A stretch of DNA of 64,000 nucleotides from positions 1,364,001-1,428,000 of the forward strand of contig NZ_JACCBW010000001.1 in the NCBI RefSeq assembly GCF_013410035.1, written 5' to 3'. The notes beneath the pieces were generated by a model. That model made no database searches. It was not told the origin of the DNA and saw nothing but the letters and a program-made list of their open reading frames with translations. Below are positions 33,868-41,328 of the stretch, piece by piece. Each line of letters starts with the position of its first letter. Within the stretch, counting starts at the first letter, position 1. This stretch comes from Nocardioides cavernae. Its GTDB lineage: Bacteria; Actinomycetota; Actinomycetes; Propionibacteriales; Nocardioidaceae. The position numbers were made by a program, and so were the translations under genes.

Positions 33868-35313
33868 ATGGAAACGATCGAGTACGACGTCGTCGTCATC
33901 GGTGGCGGCCCGGCGGGCGAGAACGCCGCGCAGTACGCCGTGGAGGGCGTCGAGGTGAACGGCCGGGCGATGACCGCCGCGATCGTCGAGCACGAGCTGC
34001 TGGGCGGCGAGTGCAGCTACTGGGCGTGCATGCCCAGCAAGGCGCTGCTGCGCCCGATCGCCGTCGCCGACGTGACCGCGGACCTCCCGGGCGTCTCGAC
34101 CGCGCACGTCACACCGAAGGCACTGCTCGAGCGGCGGGACTCGTGGGTCTCGCACTACGACGACTCCGGCCAGGTCTCGTGGGCGGAGGGTGCCGGCCTG
34201 GCCGTGCACCGTGGCACCGGCTGGCTCGTCGGCGAGCGCACCGTGCAGGTCTCCACGTCGTCGGGTGACGACGTGCTGCTCCGTGCACGCCGGGCCGTCG
34301 TCATCGCGACGGGCAGCGCCGCGCACGTCCCGGAGCAGTACGCCGCAGCCCTCCCGTGGGACTCGCGCGACGCCACGGGTGTCATCGAGGTGCCCGACCG
34401 CCTCGTGGTCGTCGGCGGCGGTGTCGTGGCGTGCGAGGCCGCCATCTGGATGCAGGCCCTGGGCTCGGAGGTGACGCTGCTGGTGCGCGGACCGCGGTTG
34501 CTCGAGCGGATGGAGCCCTTCGCCGGCGAGGCGGTGCTCGCCGGCCTGCGCGAGCGCGGCGTCACCGTCCACCTCGGCACGAGCGTCTCCGACGTGCGCC
34601 GCGACTCCCCCGAGGCCACCGGCACCGGACGCGTGCACGGCGGCGCGGTCACGCTGACCACCTCGGCGGGGGAGCTGGTCGTCGACGAGGTGCTGCTGTC
34701 GATCGGACGCTCGCCCCTGCTCGACGGCATCGGCCTCGAGAGCGTCGGGCTCGCCCCCGACGACGTGACGGGCGGGCGCCTGCCCGACTGGCTCCACGCC
34801 GTCGGTGACGCGAGCGGAGGCGCGCCCCTCACGCACTGGGGCAAGCACCAGGCCCGCCTCGTCGGTGCCCGGATCGCGGCCGCCGCGGTCGGCGAGGTCG
34901 CGTGGGAGCCCGACCGGGAGGCGCCGGTCCCGCAGGTGGTCTTCAGCGACCCCGAGGTGGCGAGCGTCGGGCTGACCGAGGCCGAGGCGCGCGAGGCCGG
35001 GCACGACGTCGTCACCTCGCGCGTCCCGACCTCGTCGGCCGCTGGCACGGGCCTGCTCCGCGACCACATCGCCGGCGAGTCGCAGCTCGTCGTCGACCGG
35101 GAGTCGCGGCTCGTCCTGGGTGCGACGTTCGTCGGCCCGGAGGTCGCCGAGCTCGTGCACGCCGCGACCGTCGCGATCACCGGGGGCGTGCCCGTCCACG
35201 TGCTCCGCCACGCGGTCGCGTCGTACCCCACCTCCTCCGAGCTCTACCTCCGGCTGCTGGAGGAGCTGCCCCGCGAGCTGCGGACCCCGCCCCCACCTCC
35301 GGTGGTCGAGTAG
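33868..35313 (+). CDS. FAD-dependent pyridine nucleotide-disulfide oxidoreductase
   Basis: A 481-residue flavoenzyme of the lipoamide dehydrogenase/mercuric reductase family. FAD motif: VVVIGGGPAGENAAQYA. Redox disulfide: GGECSYWACMPSKAL, a CxxxxC pair. NAD motif: RLVVVGGGVVACEAA. Second FAD motif: WLHAVGDASGG. In the C-terminal interface domain, where Lpd has HPTxSE with the catalytic His, this protein has SYPTSSELY, so the His is replaced by Tyr. It is therefore probably not a dihydrolipoyl dehydrogenase; a quinone- or thiol-reductase role is possible. The last residues VVE and the stop come from a dispersed repeat. Confidence 0.85.
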   Translation: METIEYDVVVIGGGPAGENAAQYAVEGVEVNGRAMTAAIVEHELLGGECSYWACMPSKALLRPIAVADVTADLPGVSTAHVTPKALLERRDSWVSHYDDSGQVSWAEGAGLAVHRGTGWLVGERTVQVSTSSGDDVLLRARRAVVIATGSAAHVPEQYAAALPWDSRDATGVIEVPDRLVVVGGGVVACEAAIWMQALGSEVTLLVRGPRLLERMEPFAGEAVLAGLRERGVTVHLGTSVSDVRRDSPEATGTGRVHGGAVTLTTSAGELVVDEVLLSIGRSPLLDGIGLESVGLAPDDVTGGRLPDWLHAVGDASGGAPLTHWGKHQARLVGARIAAAAVGEVAWEPDREAPVPQVVFSDPEVASVGLTEAEAREAGHDVVTSRVPTSSAAGTGLLRDHIAGESQLVVDRESRLVLGATFVGPEVAELVHAATVAITGGVPVHVLRHAVASYPTSSELYLRLLEELPRELRTPPPPPVVE

Positions 35314-35338
35314 CCGAGCGAGGCGTGTCGAGACCCCC
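35300..35338. repeat. GGTGGTCGAGTAG...TCGAGACC dispersed repeat
   Basis: GGTGGTCGAGTAG (35301-35313) and TCGAGACC (35328-35335) bracket a short variable centre, a pattern I recall as a very frequent intergenic element of Nocardioides-type genomes. Here its left end forms the last three codons and stop of the flavoenzyme gene. Confidence 0.55.
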
Positions 35339-35357
35339 ATCGGTGGGCCTCGACACG
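35324..35357. terminator. Hairpin between convergent genes
   Basis: CGTGTCGAG (35324-35332) pairs with CTCGACACG (35349-35357); after one mismatch CCC/GGG extends the stem around an eight-base loop. It lies midway between the two stop codons and probably terminates transcription from both sides. It overlaps the dispersed repeat. Confidence 0.6.
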
Positions 35358-35377
35358 ACCGTCTACCAGGGGGCCGC

Positions 35378-36586
35378 TCAGCCCCGCTCGCGCAGGTAGC
35401 GCCCGAAGTGGGGCACGGTGAACGCGATCCGCCCGCGCTCGCCGGAATAGACGAGGCCCTTCTTCAGCAACGAGTCACGGGCCGGTGAGAGCGACTGTGG
35501 CTTCTTGCCGAGCGCCGCGGCCACGTCGGCGCTGAGCACCGCCTCGCCCTCGACGTCGGCGCCGGCCTCGGCCTGCGCGACGGCGACGTCCGCCATGGCC
35601 ATGAGGTAGTCGCGCTCGCCCGGCGTGGCCCGCTCGTAGCGGGAGCCGAAGAAGCCGACGGCGAGCTCGGACTCCGCCTCCGGTGCGGCGACGGCGACGT
35701 CGGCCGCGGTGACCGGCGAGCGTGGGGCGAGGTCCCACACCGCCTTGCCGTAGGCCTGGATGAAGTAGGGGTAGCCGCCGGTCGCGTCGTACATCGCGGC
35801 GAGGGCCTGGGGCTCGTACGCCGCGTCCTCGTCGGCCGCCGGCGCCTCGAGCGCCCGGTCGGCGGCGTCGCGGGCAAGCCGGTCGATGCGCTGGTAGCGG
35901 AAGAGCCGCTCGCTGTAGGACTTGCTGGCGCTCAGGACAGCGGGCAGGTGGGGCAGCCCGGCACCGACCACGATCACGGGCAGCCCCGACTGGCTGAGCT
36001 CGTGGCACGCGGCGCACAGTGCCGAGACGTCGTCGGCGCCGAGGTCCTGCATCTCGTCGATGAAGATGCCGATGCCCTTGCCGGCGTCCGCCGCGAGACC
36101 GCCGAGGTCGGTGAACAGCTCGACGAGGTCGATCTCGATGTCCCCGGAGTCTGCCCGCCCGCGCACGGCCGGGACGTCGATGCCGGGGTTCCACTGGTCC
36201 TTGAGCCTCGCCTGGGCACCGGCGTCGCGGTGCGCGAACGACTTCACCACGCCGAGCACGTGGTCCACCGAGTCCTCGTCCGATCGACCAAGCTCGCGCA
36301 CGGCCTGGTGCAGCGCGCTGCTCAGCGGACGGCGCAGCCCCTGGCCGGGGCGGGCCTCGAGCTTGCCGGTCCCCCAGCCCTTGCGGACCGCCGCGCCGCG
36401 CAGGGCGTTGAGCAGGACGGTCTTGCCGACGCCGCGCAGCCCGGTCAGCACCAGGCTGCGCTCGGGACGGCCCTTCGCCACGCGCTCGAGGACGACGTCG
36501 AACGCGGCGAGCTGCTCGTCGCGGCCCGCGAGCTCGGGAGGGCGCTGGCCCGCGCCCGGGGCGTACGGGTTCCGGATCGGGTCCAC
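35378..36586 (-). CDS. AAA ATPase with winged-helix-like C-terminus
   Basis: A 402-residue protein of the Orc1/Cdc6-like or STAND ATPase type. Walker A is LTGLRGVGKTVLL (about 48-56), Walker B IGIFIDEMQDLGAD (about 172-182), a sensor-1-like IVVGAGLP follows, and the lid contains GGYPYFIQAYGKAVWD. The C-terminal 90 residues (YLMAMADVAVAQ, KKPQSLSPARDSLLKKGLV, IAFTVPHFGRYLRE) look like a winged helix. Homologues sit alone in actinobacterial genomes and their role is not known; a regulator or DNA-transaction switch is plausible. The start is GTG. Confidence 0.8.
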   Translation of the reverse strand: MDPIRNPYAPGAGQRPPELAGRDEQLAAFDVVLERVAKGRPERSLVLTGLRGVGKTVLLNALRGAAVRKGWGTGKLEARPGQGLRRPLSSALHQAVRELGRSDEDSVDHVLGVVKSFAHRDAGAQARLKDQWNPGIDVPAVRGRADSGDIEIDLVELFTDLGGLAADAGKGIGIFIDEMQDLGADDVSALCAACHELSQSGLPVIVVGAGLPHLPAVLSASKSYSERLFRYQRIDRLARDAADRALEAPAADEDAAYEPQALAAMYDATGGYPYFIQAYGKAVWDLAPRSPVTAADVAVAAPEAESELAVGFFGSRYERATPGERDYLMAMADVAVAQAEAGADVEGEAVLSADVAAALGKKPQSLSPARDSLLKKGLVYSGERGRIAFTVPHFGRYLRERG

Positions 36587-36592
36587 GATGCG

Positions 36593-36598
36593 ACCCTA
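36593..36598 (-). promoter_or_regulatory. -10 hexamer TAGGGT of the AAA ATPase gene
   Basis: Minus-strand TAGGGT six bases before the GTG at 36586. Confidence 0.55.
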
Positions 36599-36607
36599 TT
36601 GCGTCGT

Positions 36608-36625
36608 CTAGATCCCTCCCTAGAT
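36608..36625. promoter_or_regulatory. CTAGAT direct repeats in the divergent zwf/AAA promoter region
   Basis: CTAGAT at 36608-36613 and 36620-36625 with a six-base CCCTCC spacer. They lie between the two divergent start codons; TAGATT at 36621 could be a -10 for zwf, leaving a 30-base leader. A regulator binding the repeats could control both genes. Confidence 0.4.
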
Positions 36626-36660
36626 TGTCGGATAGTGGGCGAGTCGGTCACGATCGGGGG

Positions 36661-38160
36661 GTGACCGAGCCGCCCGCCGCCCAGTCCATCTCCTACCCCG
36701 CCGAGTCGCGGAGCACCTCGCGCTACGCCCAGGAGCGCCTCGACCCGCACGTCATCGTGCTGTTCGGCGCGTGCGGCGACCTCGCGCGCCGCAAGCTGCT
36801 GCCCGGGCTCGCACACCTGGTCCTGTCCGACCTGGCGCCCGACATCCGGGTCGTCGGCACGTCCCTGGAGGACATGGACGACGACGGGTTCAAGGAGTTC
36901 GCCCGGACCGCCATCGAGCAGTTCGGCCACAAGCAGCTGACCGAGGAGGAGTGGGACACCTTCGACGACAACCTCGCCTACGTCCCGCAGGCGGCCGGTC
37001 CCGAGGCGCTCGCGGCGGCCGTCGGGAGGGCGAAGGAGACGCTCGGCGACGACGTACGCCTGCTGCACTACCTCTCCGTGCCGCCCAAGGCCGCGCTCCC
37101 CGTCATCGAGATGCTCGGGTCCGCCGGCCTGGTGGAGCGGTCCCGCGTGGTGATGGAGAAGCCGTTCGGCACCGACCTCGCGAGCGCGATCCACCTCAAC
37201 GCGGAGGTCCACAAGACCTTCGACGAGTCGCAGATCTTCCGGATCGACCACTTCCTCGGCAAGGAGGCGGCGCAGAACATCCTGGCCTTCCGCTTCGCCA
37301 ACGGGCTCTTCGAGCCGATCTGGAACCGCAACTTCATCGACCACGTGCAGATCGACATCCCCGAGACGCTGGGCCTGGACCAGCGCGCGAACTTCTACGA
37401 GTCCACCGGTGCCTACAAGGACATGGTCGTGACGCACCTGTTCCAGGTGATGGCCTTCGTCGCGATGGAGCCGCCGACCGCACTGGAGCCACGGGCGATC
37501 TCGGAGGAGAAGAACAAGGTCTTCCGCTCGCTGCTGCCGATCAGGCCGACCGACGTGGTCCGCGGGCAGTTCACCGGCTACACCGGCCTGCAGGGTGTCG
37601 CGGCCGACTCCGACACCGAGACCTTCATCGCGCTGGAGTGCCGCCTCGACAACTGGCGCTGGGCCGGGGTCCCGTTCTACCTGCGCACCGGCAAGGAGAT
37701 GGCCGAGGGCAACCGCATCATCTCGATCGCCTTCAAGGAGGCGCCGCGCTCGATGTTCCCCGCCAACTCCGGCGTCGGGTCGGCCGGGCCGGACCACCTC
37801 ACCTTCGACCTCGCCGACGAGTCGAAGGTGTCGCTGTCGTTCTACGGCAAGCGCCCGGGCCCGGGCATGCGGCTGCAGAAGCTGTCGATGCAGTTCTCGA
37901 CCGGGGAGACCGAGGCCGCGGGCGACGTGCTCGAGGCCTACGAGCGCCTCATCCTCGACGCCATGCGCGGCGACCACACGCTCTTCACGACCGCCGAGGG
38001 CATCGAGTCGCTGTGGGACCGCTCCGCGCAGCTGCTCGACGACCCGCCGCCGGTGAAGCCGTACGCCCCGGGCACGTGGGGGCCGAACGCGATCCACCAG
38101 CTCATCGCGCCGCACGCGTGGCGGCTGCCGTTCGAGCGGGAGTGGCGGGTCAGGAGGTAG
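36661..38160 (+). CDS. zwf: Glucose-6-phosphate dehydrogenase
   Basis: A 499-residue enzyme that oxidises glucose-6-phosphate to 6-phosphogluconolactone with NADP(+) or NAD(+). The coenzyme loop is LFGACGDLARRKLLPGL, the substrate/catalytic motif is RIDHFLGKEAAQN (catalytic His in the block), and EKPFGTD precedes it. Length and motifs are standard. The GTG at 36661 has G-rich sequence just upstream (GATCGGGGG); an upstream TTG at 36625 adds 12 residues without family similarity. No pentose-phosphate partner (tal, tkt, pgl, opcA) is adjacent, so this may be a second zwf copy. Confidence 0.93.
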   Translation: MTEPPAAQSISYPAESRSTSRYAQERLDPHVIVLFGACGDLARRKLLPGLAHLVLSDLAPDIRVVGTSLEDMDDDGFKEFARTAIEQFGHKQLTEEEWDTFDDNLAYVPQAAGPEALAAAVGRAKETLGDDVRLLHYLSVPPKAALPVIEMLGSAGLVERSRVVMEKPFGTDLASAIHLNAEVHKTFDESQIFRIDHFLGKEAAQNILAFRFANGLFEPIWNRNFIDHVQIDIPETLGLDQRANFYESTGAYKDMVVTHLFQVMAFVAMEPPTALEPRAISEEKNKVFRSLLPIRPTDVVRGQFTGYTGLQGVAADSDTETFIALECRLDNWRWAGVPFYLRTGKEMAEGNRIISIAFKEAPRSMFPANSGVGSAGPDHLTFDLADESKVSLSFYGKRPGPGMRLQKLSMQFSTGETEAAGDVLEAYERLILDAMRGDHTLFTTAEGIESLWDRSAQLLDDPPPVKPYAPGTWGPNAIHQLIAPHAWRLPFEREWRVRR

Positions 38161-38169
38161 GCCAGGCCC

Positions 38170-38232
38170 AGGTCGGGGAGGTCGGGGAGGTCGGGGAGGT
38201 CGGAGAGGTCGGAGAAGGCGGGGAGGTCGGGG
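38170..38232. repeat. Seven-copy 9-bp tandem repeat (AGGTCGGGG)
   Basis: Seven consecutive 9-bp units starting 9 bases after the zwf stop: three AGGTCGGGG, two AGGTCGGAG, one AAGGCGGGG, one AGGTCGGGG. It fills the gap before the convergent gene. The unit is a multiple of three and slippage-prone, so the copy number may vary between strains. Confidence 0.85.
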
Positions 38233-38241
38233 ACGCGGGGG

Positions 38242-38508
38242 TCAGCCCGCCTGGCTGGGGCGGACGACCCGGTCGACGCGCTCGCGCGCGATGTCGTACG
38301 CCTCGTCGAGGCCCTGGCGCAGCAGGGCGATCAGGTCGGGGACCTCGTCGGCGGCGAGCCGGAACGTCCCGGCGCAGACGTTGTCGCGCCACAGCGACAG
38401 CACGACCAGCTGCGACTCCTGGTGCCAGGTGACGCGCAGCGACCTGTCCTCACCGCGGGGGTCGAGGAAGACCGCCCCGGTGCGCGGCAACGTGCGCGGC
38501 TGGGCCAT
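38242..38508 (-). CDS. Conserved actinobacterial hypothetical protein
   Basis: An 88-residue protein starting MAQPRTLPRTGAVFLD, followed by SLRVTWHQESQLVVLSLWRDNVCAGTFRLAADEVPDLIALL. It is a compact beta-rich domain followed by a helix, conserved by memory across actinobacteria next to DNA repair or translation genes; I know no function. The start ATG at 38508 is chosen by the conserved N-terminus. It is divergent from the Fpg/Nei gene. Confidence 0.75.
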   Translation of the reverse strand: MAQPRTLPRTGAVFLDPRGEDRSLRVTWHQESQLVVLSLWRDNVCAGTFRLAADEVPDLIALLRQGLDEAYDIARERVDRVVRPSQAG

Positions 38509-38541
38509 GTCCCATTGTGACCCGGGACACGAGGATCTGCC

Positions 38542-38547
38542 TAGACT
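38542..38547 (+). promoter_or_regulatory. -10 hexamer TAGACT of the Fpg/Nei gene
   Basis: TAGACT ends six bases before the GTG at 38554. Confidence 0.55.
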
Positions 38548-38553
38548 CGTGGC

Positions 38554-39435
38554 GTGCCCGAGCTCCCCGAGGTAGAAGCCCTCGTCCAGGACCTGCGCGG
38601 ACGCCTGGTCGGGCGGGCGATCAGCCGCGTCGACCTCACCGCGTTCAGCGCGCTCAAGACCTTCGACCCGCCGCTGCACGCCCTGCACGGCACGCTCGTC
38701 GACGACGTCACCCGCCACGGCAAGTTCCTCGACATCGACGCCAGCGGGGTGCACGTGGTCATCCACCTCGCACGCGCCGGCTGGATCCGGTGGCGCGACG
38801 AGGTGCCCGCGCTGCCCGCCCGGCCCAACCCGAAGAACCCGCTCGCCGCCCGCGTGGTCATCGACGACCCGGACCTCGACGTGCAGCCGGGGCTCGACAT
38901 CACCGAGGCCGGCACCAAGAAGGGCCTGGCCATCTACGTCGTGCGCGACCCGCAGCAGGTCGAGGGCGTGGCCCGGCTCGGTCCCGACCCCCTCTCCGAC
39001 GACTTCACCATCGAGGTGCTGCGGCAGATCCTCGAGGCCGAGGGGAGGAAGCAGGTCAAGGGCGTGATGCGGATGCAGTCGATCATCGCCGGCATCGGCA
39101 ACGCCTACTCCGACGAGATCCTCCACGCCGCCCGGATGTCGCCGTTCAAGCCCGCCAACAGCCTCGACGAGACCGACCTGCAGACGCTGTACGACGCCAT
39201 CCGCACGACGCTGGGTGACGCGGTCGCCCGGGCGAGCGGGCTCGCCGCCAGCGAGCTGAAGGGCGAGAAGAAGAGCAACCTCGCGGTCCACGGCCGGACG
39301 GGACAGGCGTGCCCGGTCTGCGGCGACATCGTCCGCGAGGTGTCCTTCGCCGACTCGAGCCTGCAGTACTGCGCGACGTGCCAGACGGGCGGGAAGCCGT
39401 TGGCCGACCGCCGGATGTCCAAGCTGCTGAAGTAG
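38554..39435 (+). CDS. Fpg/Nei-family DNA glycosylase/AP lyase
   Basis: A 293-residue base-excision repair enzyme. The start MPELPEVEAL supplies the catalytic N-terminal Pro2 and Glu3, which confirms the GTG start. The helix-two-turn-helix is at about 165-190 (MQSIIAGIGNAYSDEIL), and the C-terminal zinc finger has CPVCGDI and YCATCQTGGK. The finger's usual Arg (RSTYYCPxCQ) reads DSSLQYCATCQ, so the Arg that contacts DNA is absent, which suggests a Nei-type or unusual substrate preference rather than classic MutM. The protein also carries a Lys-rich stretch (LKGEKKSNL). Confidence 0.87.
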   Translation: MPELPEVEALVQDLRGRLVGRAISRVDLTAFSALKTFDPPLHALHGTLVDDVTRHGKFLDIDASGVHVVIHLARAGWIRWRDEVPALPARPNPKNPLAARVVIDDPDLDVQPGLDITEAGTKKGLAIYVVRDPQQVEGVARLGPDPLSDDFTIEVLRQILEAEGRKQVKGVMRMQSIIAGIGNAYSDEILHAARMSPFKPANSLDETDLQTLYDAIRTTLGDAVARASGLAASELKGEKKSNLAVHGRTGQACPVCGDIVREVSFADSSLQYCATCQTGGKPLADRRMSKLLK

Positions 39436-39452
39436 CCGCTGAGGCACGAAGA

Positions 39453-39497
39453 AAGGTGCCGGTCGGACTCACCCCCGTGAAGTCCGACCGACACCTT
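39453..39497. terminator. Long hairpin terminator between convergent genes
   Basis: AAGGTG-C-CGGTCGGACT (39453-39469) pairs with AGTCCGACCG-A-CACCTT (39481-39497): 16 pairs with one mismatch and an 11-base loop. It lies just after the Fpg/Nei stop and should also serve the convergent minus-strand gene. Confidence 0.75.
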
Positions 39498-39500
39498 GGA

Positions 39501-39519
39501 CGTCAAGAATAGCTTGACG
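39501..39519. terminator. Second short hairpin
   Basis: CGTCAAG (39501-39507) and CTTGACG (39513-39519) with a five-base AATAG loop, directly after the long hairpin. It ends 12 bases before the stop of the minus-strand gene. Confidence 0.6.
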
Positions 39520-39531
39520 CAGCAGATCGTC

Positions 39532-39921
39532 TCACGCAGACGCGTGCTTGTCGCCCGTTTTCCGCGCGAACCTCTCCCACGCCGCCTGGCGCGACACCCC
39601 GAGGACCCGACCGATCTCCGCCCAGGAGACGTTGCGGGTGCGCAGCATGTCGACCCACTCGTGCGCGAAGCCGGTGTTCTGCTCGGCGGACGCGAGGATC
39701 ATCGGCAGCGTCGCGAGCAGCTCGGCGTCGCTCATCCGCTCCCACGGCATCTGGGTGCTCACGGCCTCCCAGGTGGCCGCGTCGTGGAGCGTGCGGTGGA
39801 AGTCGTCGACGCAGCGCTCGCACACCTGCGCCCCCAGTCCGCCGACCAGGCGCAGGCCGCTGCCCGGCCCGCCCTGCTCTCCACAGAACGAGCAGGTCCG
39901 GCCTTCACGCGTGATCGTCAT
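39532..39921 (-). CDS. ClpX-type zinc finger plus helix-turn-helix protein
   Basis: A 129-residue protein. Residues 10-42 (CSFCGEQGG...VCERCVDDFH) match the C4 zinc finger found at the N-terminus of ClpX. The C-terminal half contains an HTH: NVSWAEIGRVLGVSRQAAWERFARK. The combination of a ClpX finger and an HTH is small and regulator-like; the finger may bind a partner or substrate adaptor. The ATG at 39921 begins MTITREGRTCSFCG. Confidence 0.78.
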   Translation of the reverse strand: MTITREGRTCSFCGEQGGPGSGLRLVGGLGAQVCERCVDDFHRTLHDAATWEAVSTQMPWERMSDAELLATLPMILASAEQNTGFAHEWVDMLRTRNVSWAEIGRVLGVSRQAAWERFARKTGDKHASA

Positions 39922-40000
39922 GCGTACCCTCCCTCGACGCATGGTCCATCATGCACCGTCCCGCCGGACGGGGCAGCGGGACGGTGAAGAATTCTCGGCG

Positions 40001-40483
40001 TCACTCGGTGGACTCGGGCGTCTCGGGGATCTCGGGCACCTCGATGTCGTCCATCGGGTTGCCGCAGGTGTCGGTGAGGTAGGTGCCGAAGGCCTCGGCC
40101 TGCTTCTTCTCCTCCGCGGACGCCTCCTCCCCGCCGGCCTGCAGCTCCTCGAGGTTCTCCATGGAGAAGTCGTCGGCGTCGATGTCCTTGGCCTGGTCGA
40201 CCACGGTCTCGAACCCGGCGCGGGCGTCGTCGGAGATGCCCTCGGGCGTTCCGACCTCCTCCATCTTCGAGCCCCAGTCCGTCACGGCCTTCGCCATGTC
40301 GGCCTCGCTCGGCATCTCCGTGGCGTCCTGGGGGACGAGGTCGGTGAACAGGCTGTTGGCGGCCTTGCAGAAGCTGTCCTCGCTCGCGTCGGTCGGAGCG
40401 CCGCCGCCACCGCCGCAGGCGGAGGTCACGGCGCCGACCAGCAGGACGGTGCTGGACAGGGTCAGGCGAGCACGGTTGTTCAT
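40001..40483 (-). CDS. Putative lipoprotein
   Basis: A 160-residue protein with an N-terminal signal peptide and lipobox VTSAC, so Cys23 is the lipid-attachment site. The mature part is acidic (many Glu and Asp), with two further Cys (SFCKAANSL and TDTCGNP) and a Pro/Glu-rich end (EVPEIPETPESTE). No enzymatic motif is visible; it is probably an extracytoplasmic binding or structural protein. The GAGGGGG ribosome site lies about six bases before the ATG. Confidence 0.78.
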   Translation of the reverse strand: MNNRARLTLSSTVLLVGAVTSACGGGGGAPTDASEDSFCKAANSLFTDLVPQDATEMPSEADMAKAVTDWGSKMEEVGTPEGISDDARAGFETVVDQAKDIDADDFSMENLEELQAGGEEASAEEKKQAEAFGTYLTDTCGNPMDDIEVPEIPETPESTE

Positions 40484-40569
40484 GGGATCCCCCTCGTCAG
40501 GACGCGGCGCTCGGGTGCGGTCGCGTCATGGGTGGTGCTGGACAGGTCCCTACCCTCCTGGGTGGGTGG

Positions 40570-41259
40570 TCAACCGTCCATTCGGAAGGCGGGCGGCAGC
40601 GGCAGCCGCAGGCTGCGCCCGAGCTGCTCGAGGTACTCCCCGCGCGGCCGGCTCACGACACCCAGCGTCGCCAGGTGCGGGGTCTGCCACTGCACGTCGA
40701 GCACCCGCTCGTCGGCGTGCTCGTCGCGGAGCAGGTCGACGAGCGCGACCAGCGCGACCTTCGAGGCGTCGCGCTCGCGGTGGAACATCGACTCCCCGGC
40801 GAAGAGCCCGCCGATGCTGACGCCGTACAGCCCGCCCACCAGCCGCCCGTCCCGCCACGCCTCGACCGAGTGCGCCCAGCCGAGCCGGTGCAGTCGCCCG
40901 TAGGCGCTGCGGAAGTCGCCGGTGATCCAGCCGTCGGGCCGCTCGGGGCTGCCGCACTCGGCCACCACGTCGTCGAACGCCGAGTCGACGCGGATCTCGA
41001 AGTCGCGCATCGAGCGGCGCAGCGAGCGCGACACCCGCAGTCCGTCGAGCGGGAGCATCCCCCGCTCGACCGGTGAGAACCACCCGACCTGCTCCTCGCC
41101 GTCGAGGGTCACCGGCATCGGGAACAGGCCGAGCCCGTAGGCGGTGACGAGGGTGCCCGGCTCGAGGTCCGCGCCGAGCGCGACCAGGTCGTCGTCGGGG
41201 TCCCACGTCGCGTGCGCGGGGAAGGCCCACGGCGTCGGAGCGGGGGCGATCTGCACCAT
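40570..41259 (-). CDS. aat: Leucyl/phenylalanyl-tRNA-protein transferase
   Basis: A 229-residue enzyme that adds Leu or Phe to N-terminal Lys/Arg of proteins and marks them for ClpS/ClpAP (N-degron pathway). The core is LVAYGLGLFPMPV-like (LVTAYGLGLFPMP), GWFSPVERGMLPLDGL, WITGDFRSAYGRLHRLGWAHSVEAW, and GGLYGVSIGGLFAGESMFHRERDASKVAL. ATG at 41259 starts the conserved region; an in-frame GTG at 41256 would place a TACCGT -10 hexamer seven bases upstream. Confidence 0.95.
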   Translation of the reverse strand: MVQIAPAPTPWAFPAHATWDPDDDLVALGADLEPGTLVTAYGLGLFPMPVTLDGEEQVGWFSPVERGMLPLDGLRVSRSLRRSMRDFEIRVDSAFDDVVAECGSPERPDGWITGDFRSAYGRLHRLGWAHSVEAWRDGRLVGGLYGVSIGGLFAGESMFHRERDASKVALVALVDLLRDEHADERVLDVQWQTPHLATLGVVSRPRGEYLEQLGRSLRLPLPPAFRMDG

Positions 41260-41328
41260 TCGCACGGTAGCGAACAACCAAACCGCGGGGAACGACGTCT
41301 CCCTGCTGACACCGACCCGGAGGACGCC

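Noticed and set aside
38150..38392. Minus-strand frame with Pro-Thr-Ser-Pro repeats
   Set aside because: Only a translation of the 9-bp tandem repeat and the neighbouring shadow; no start or ribosome site.
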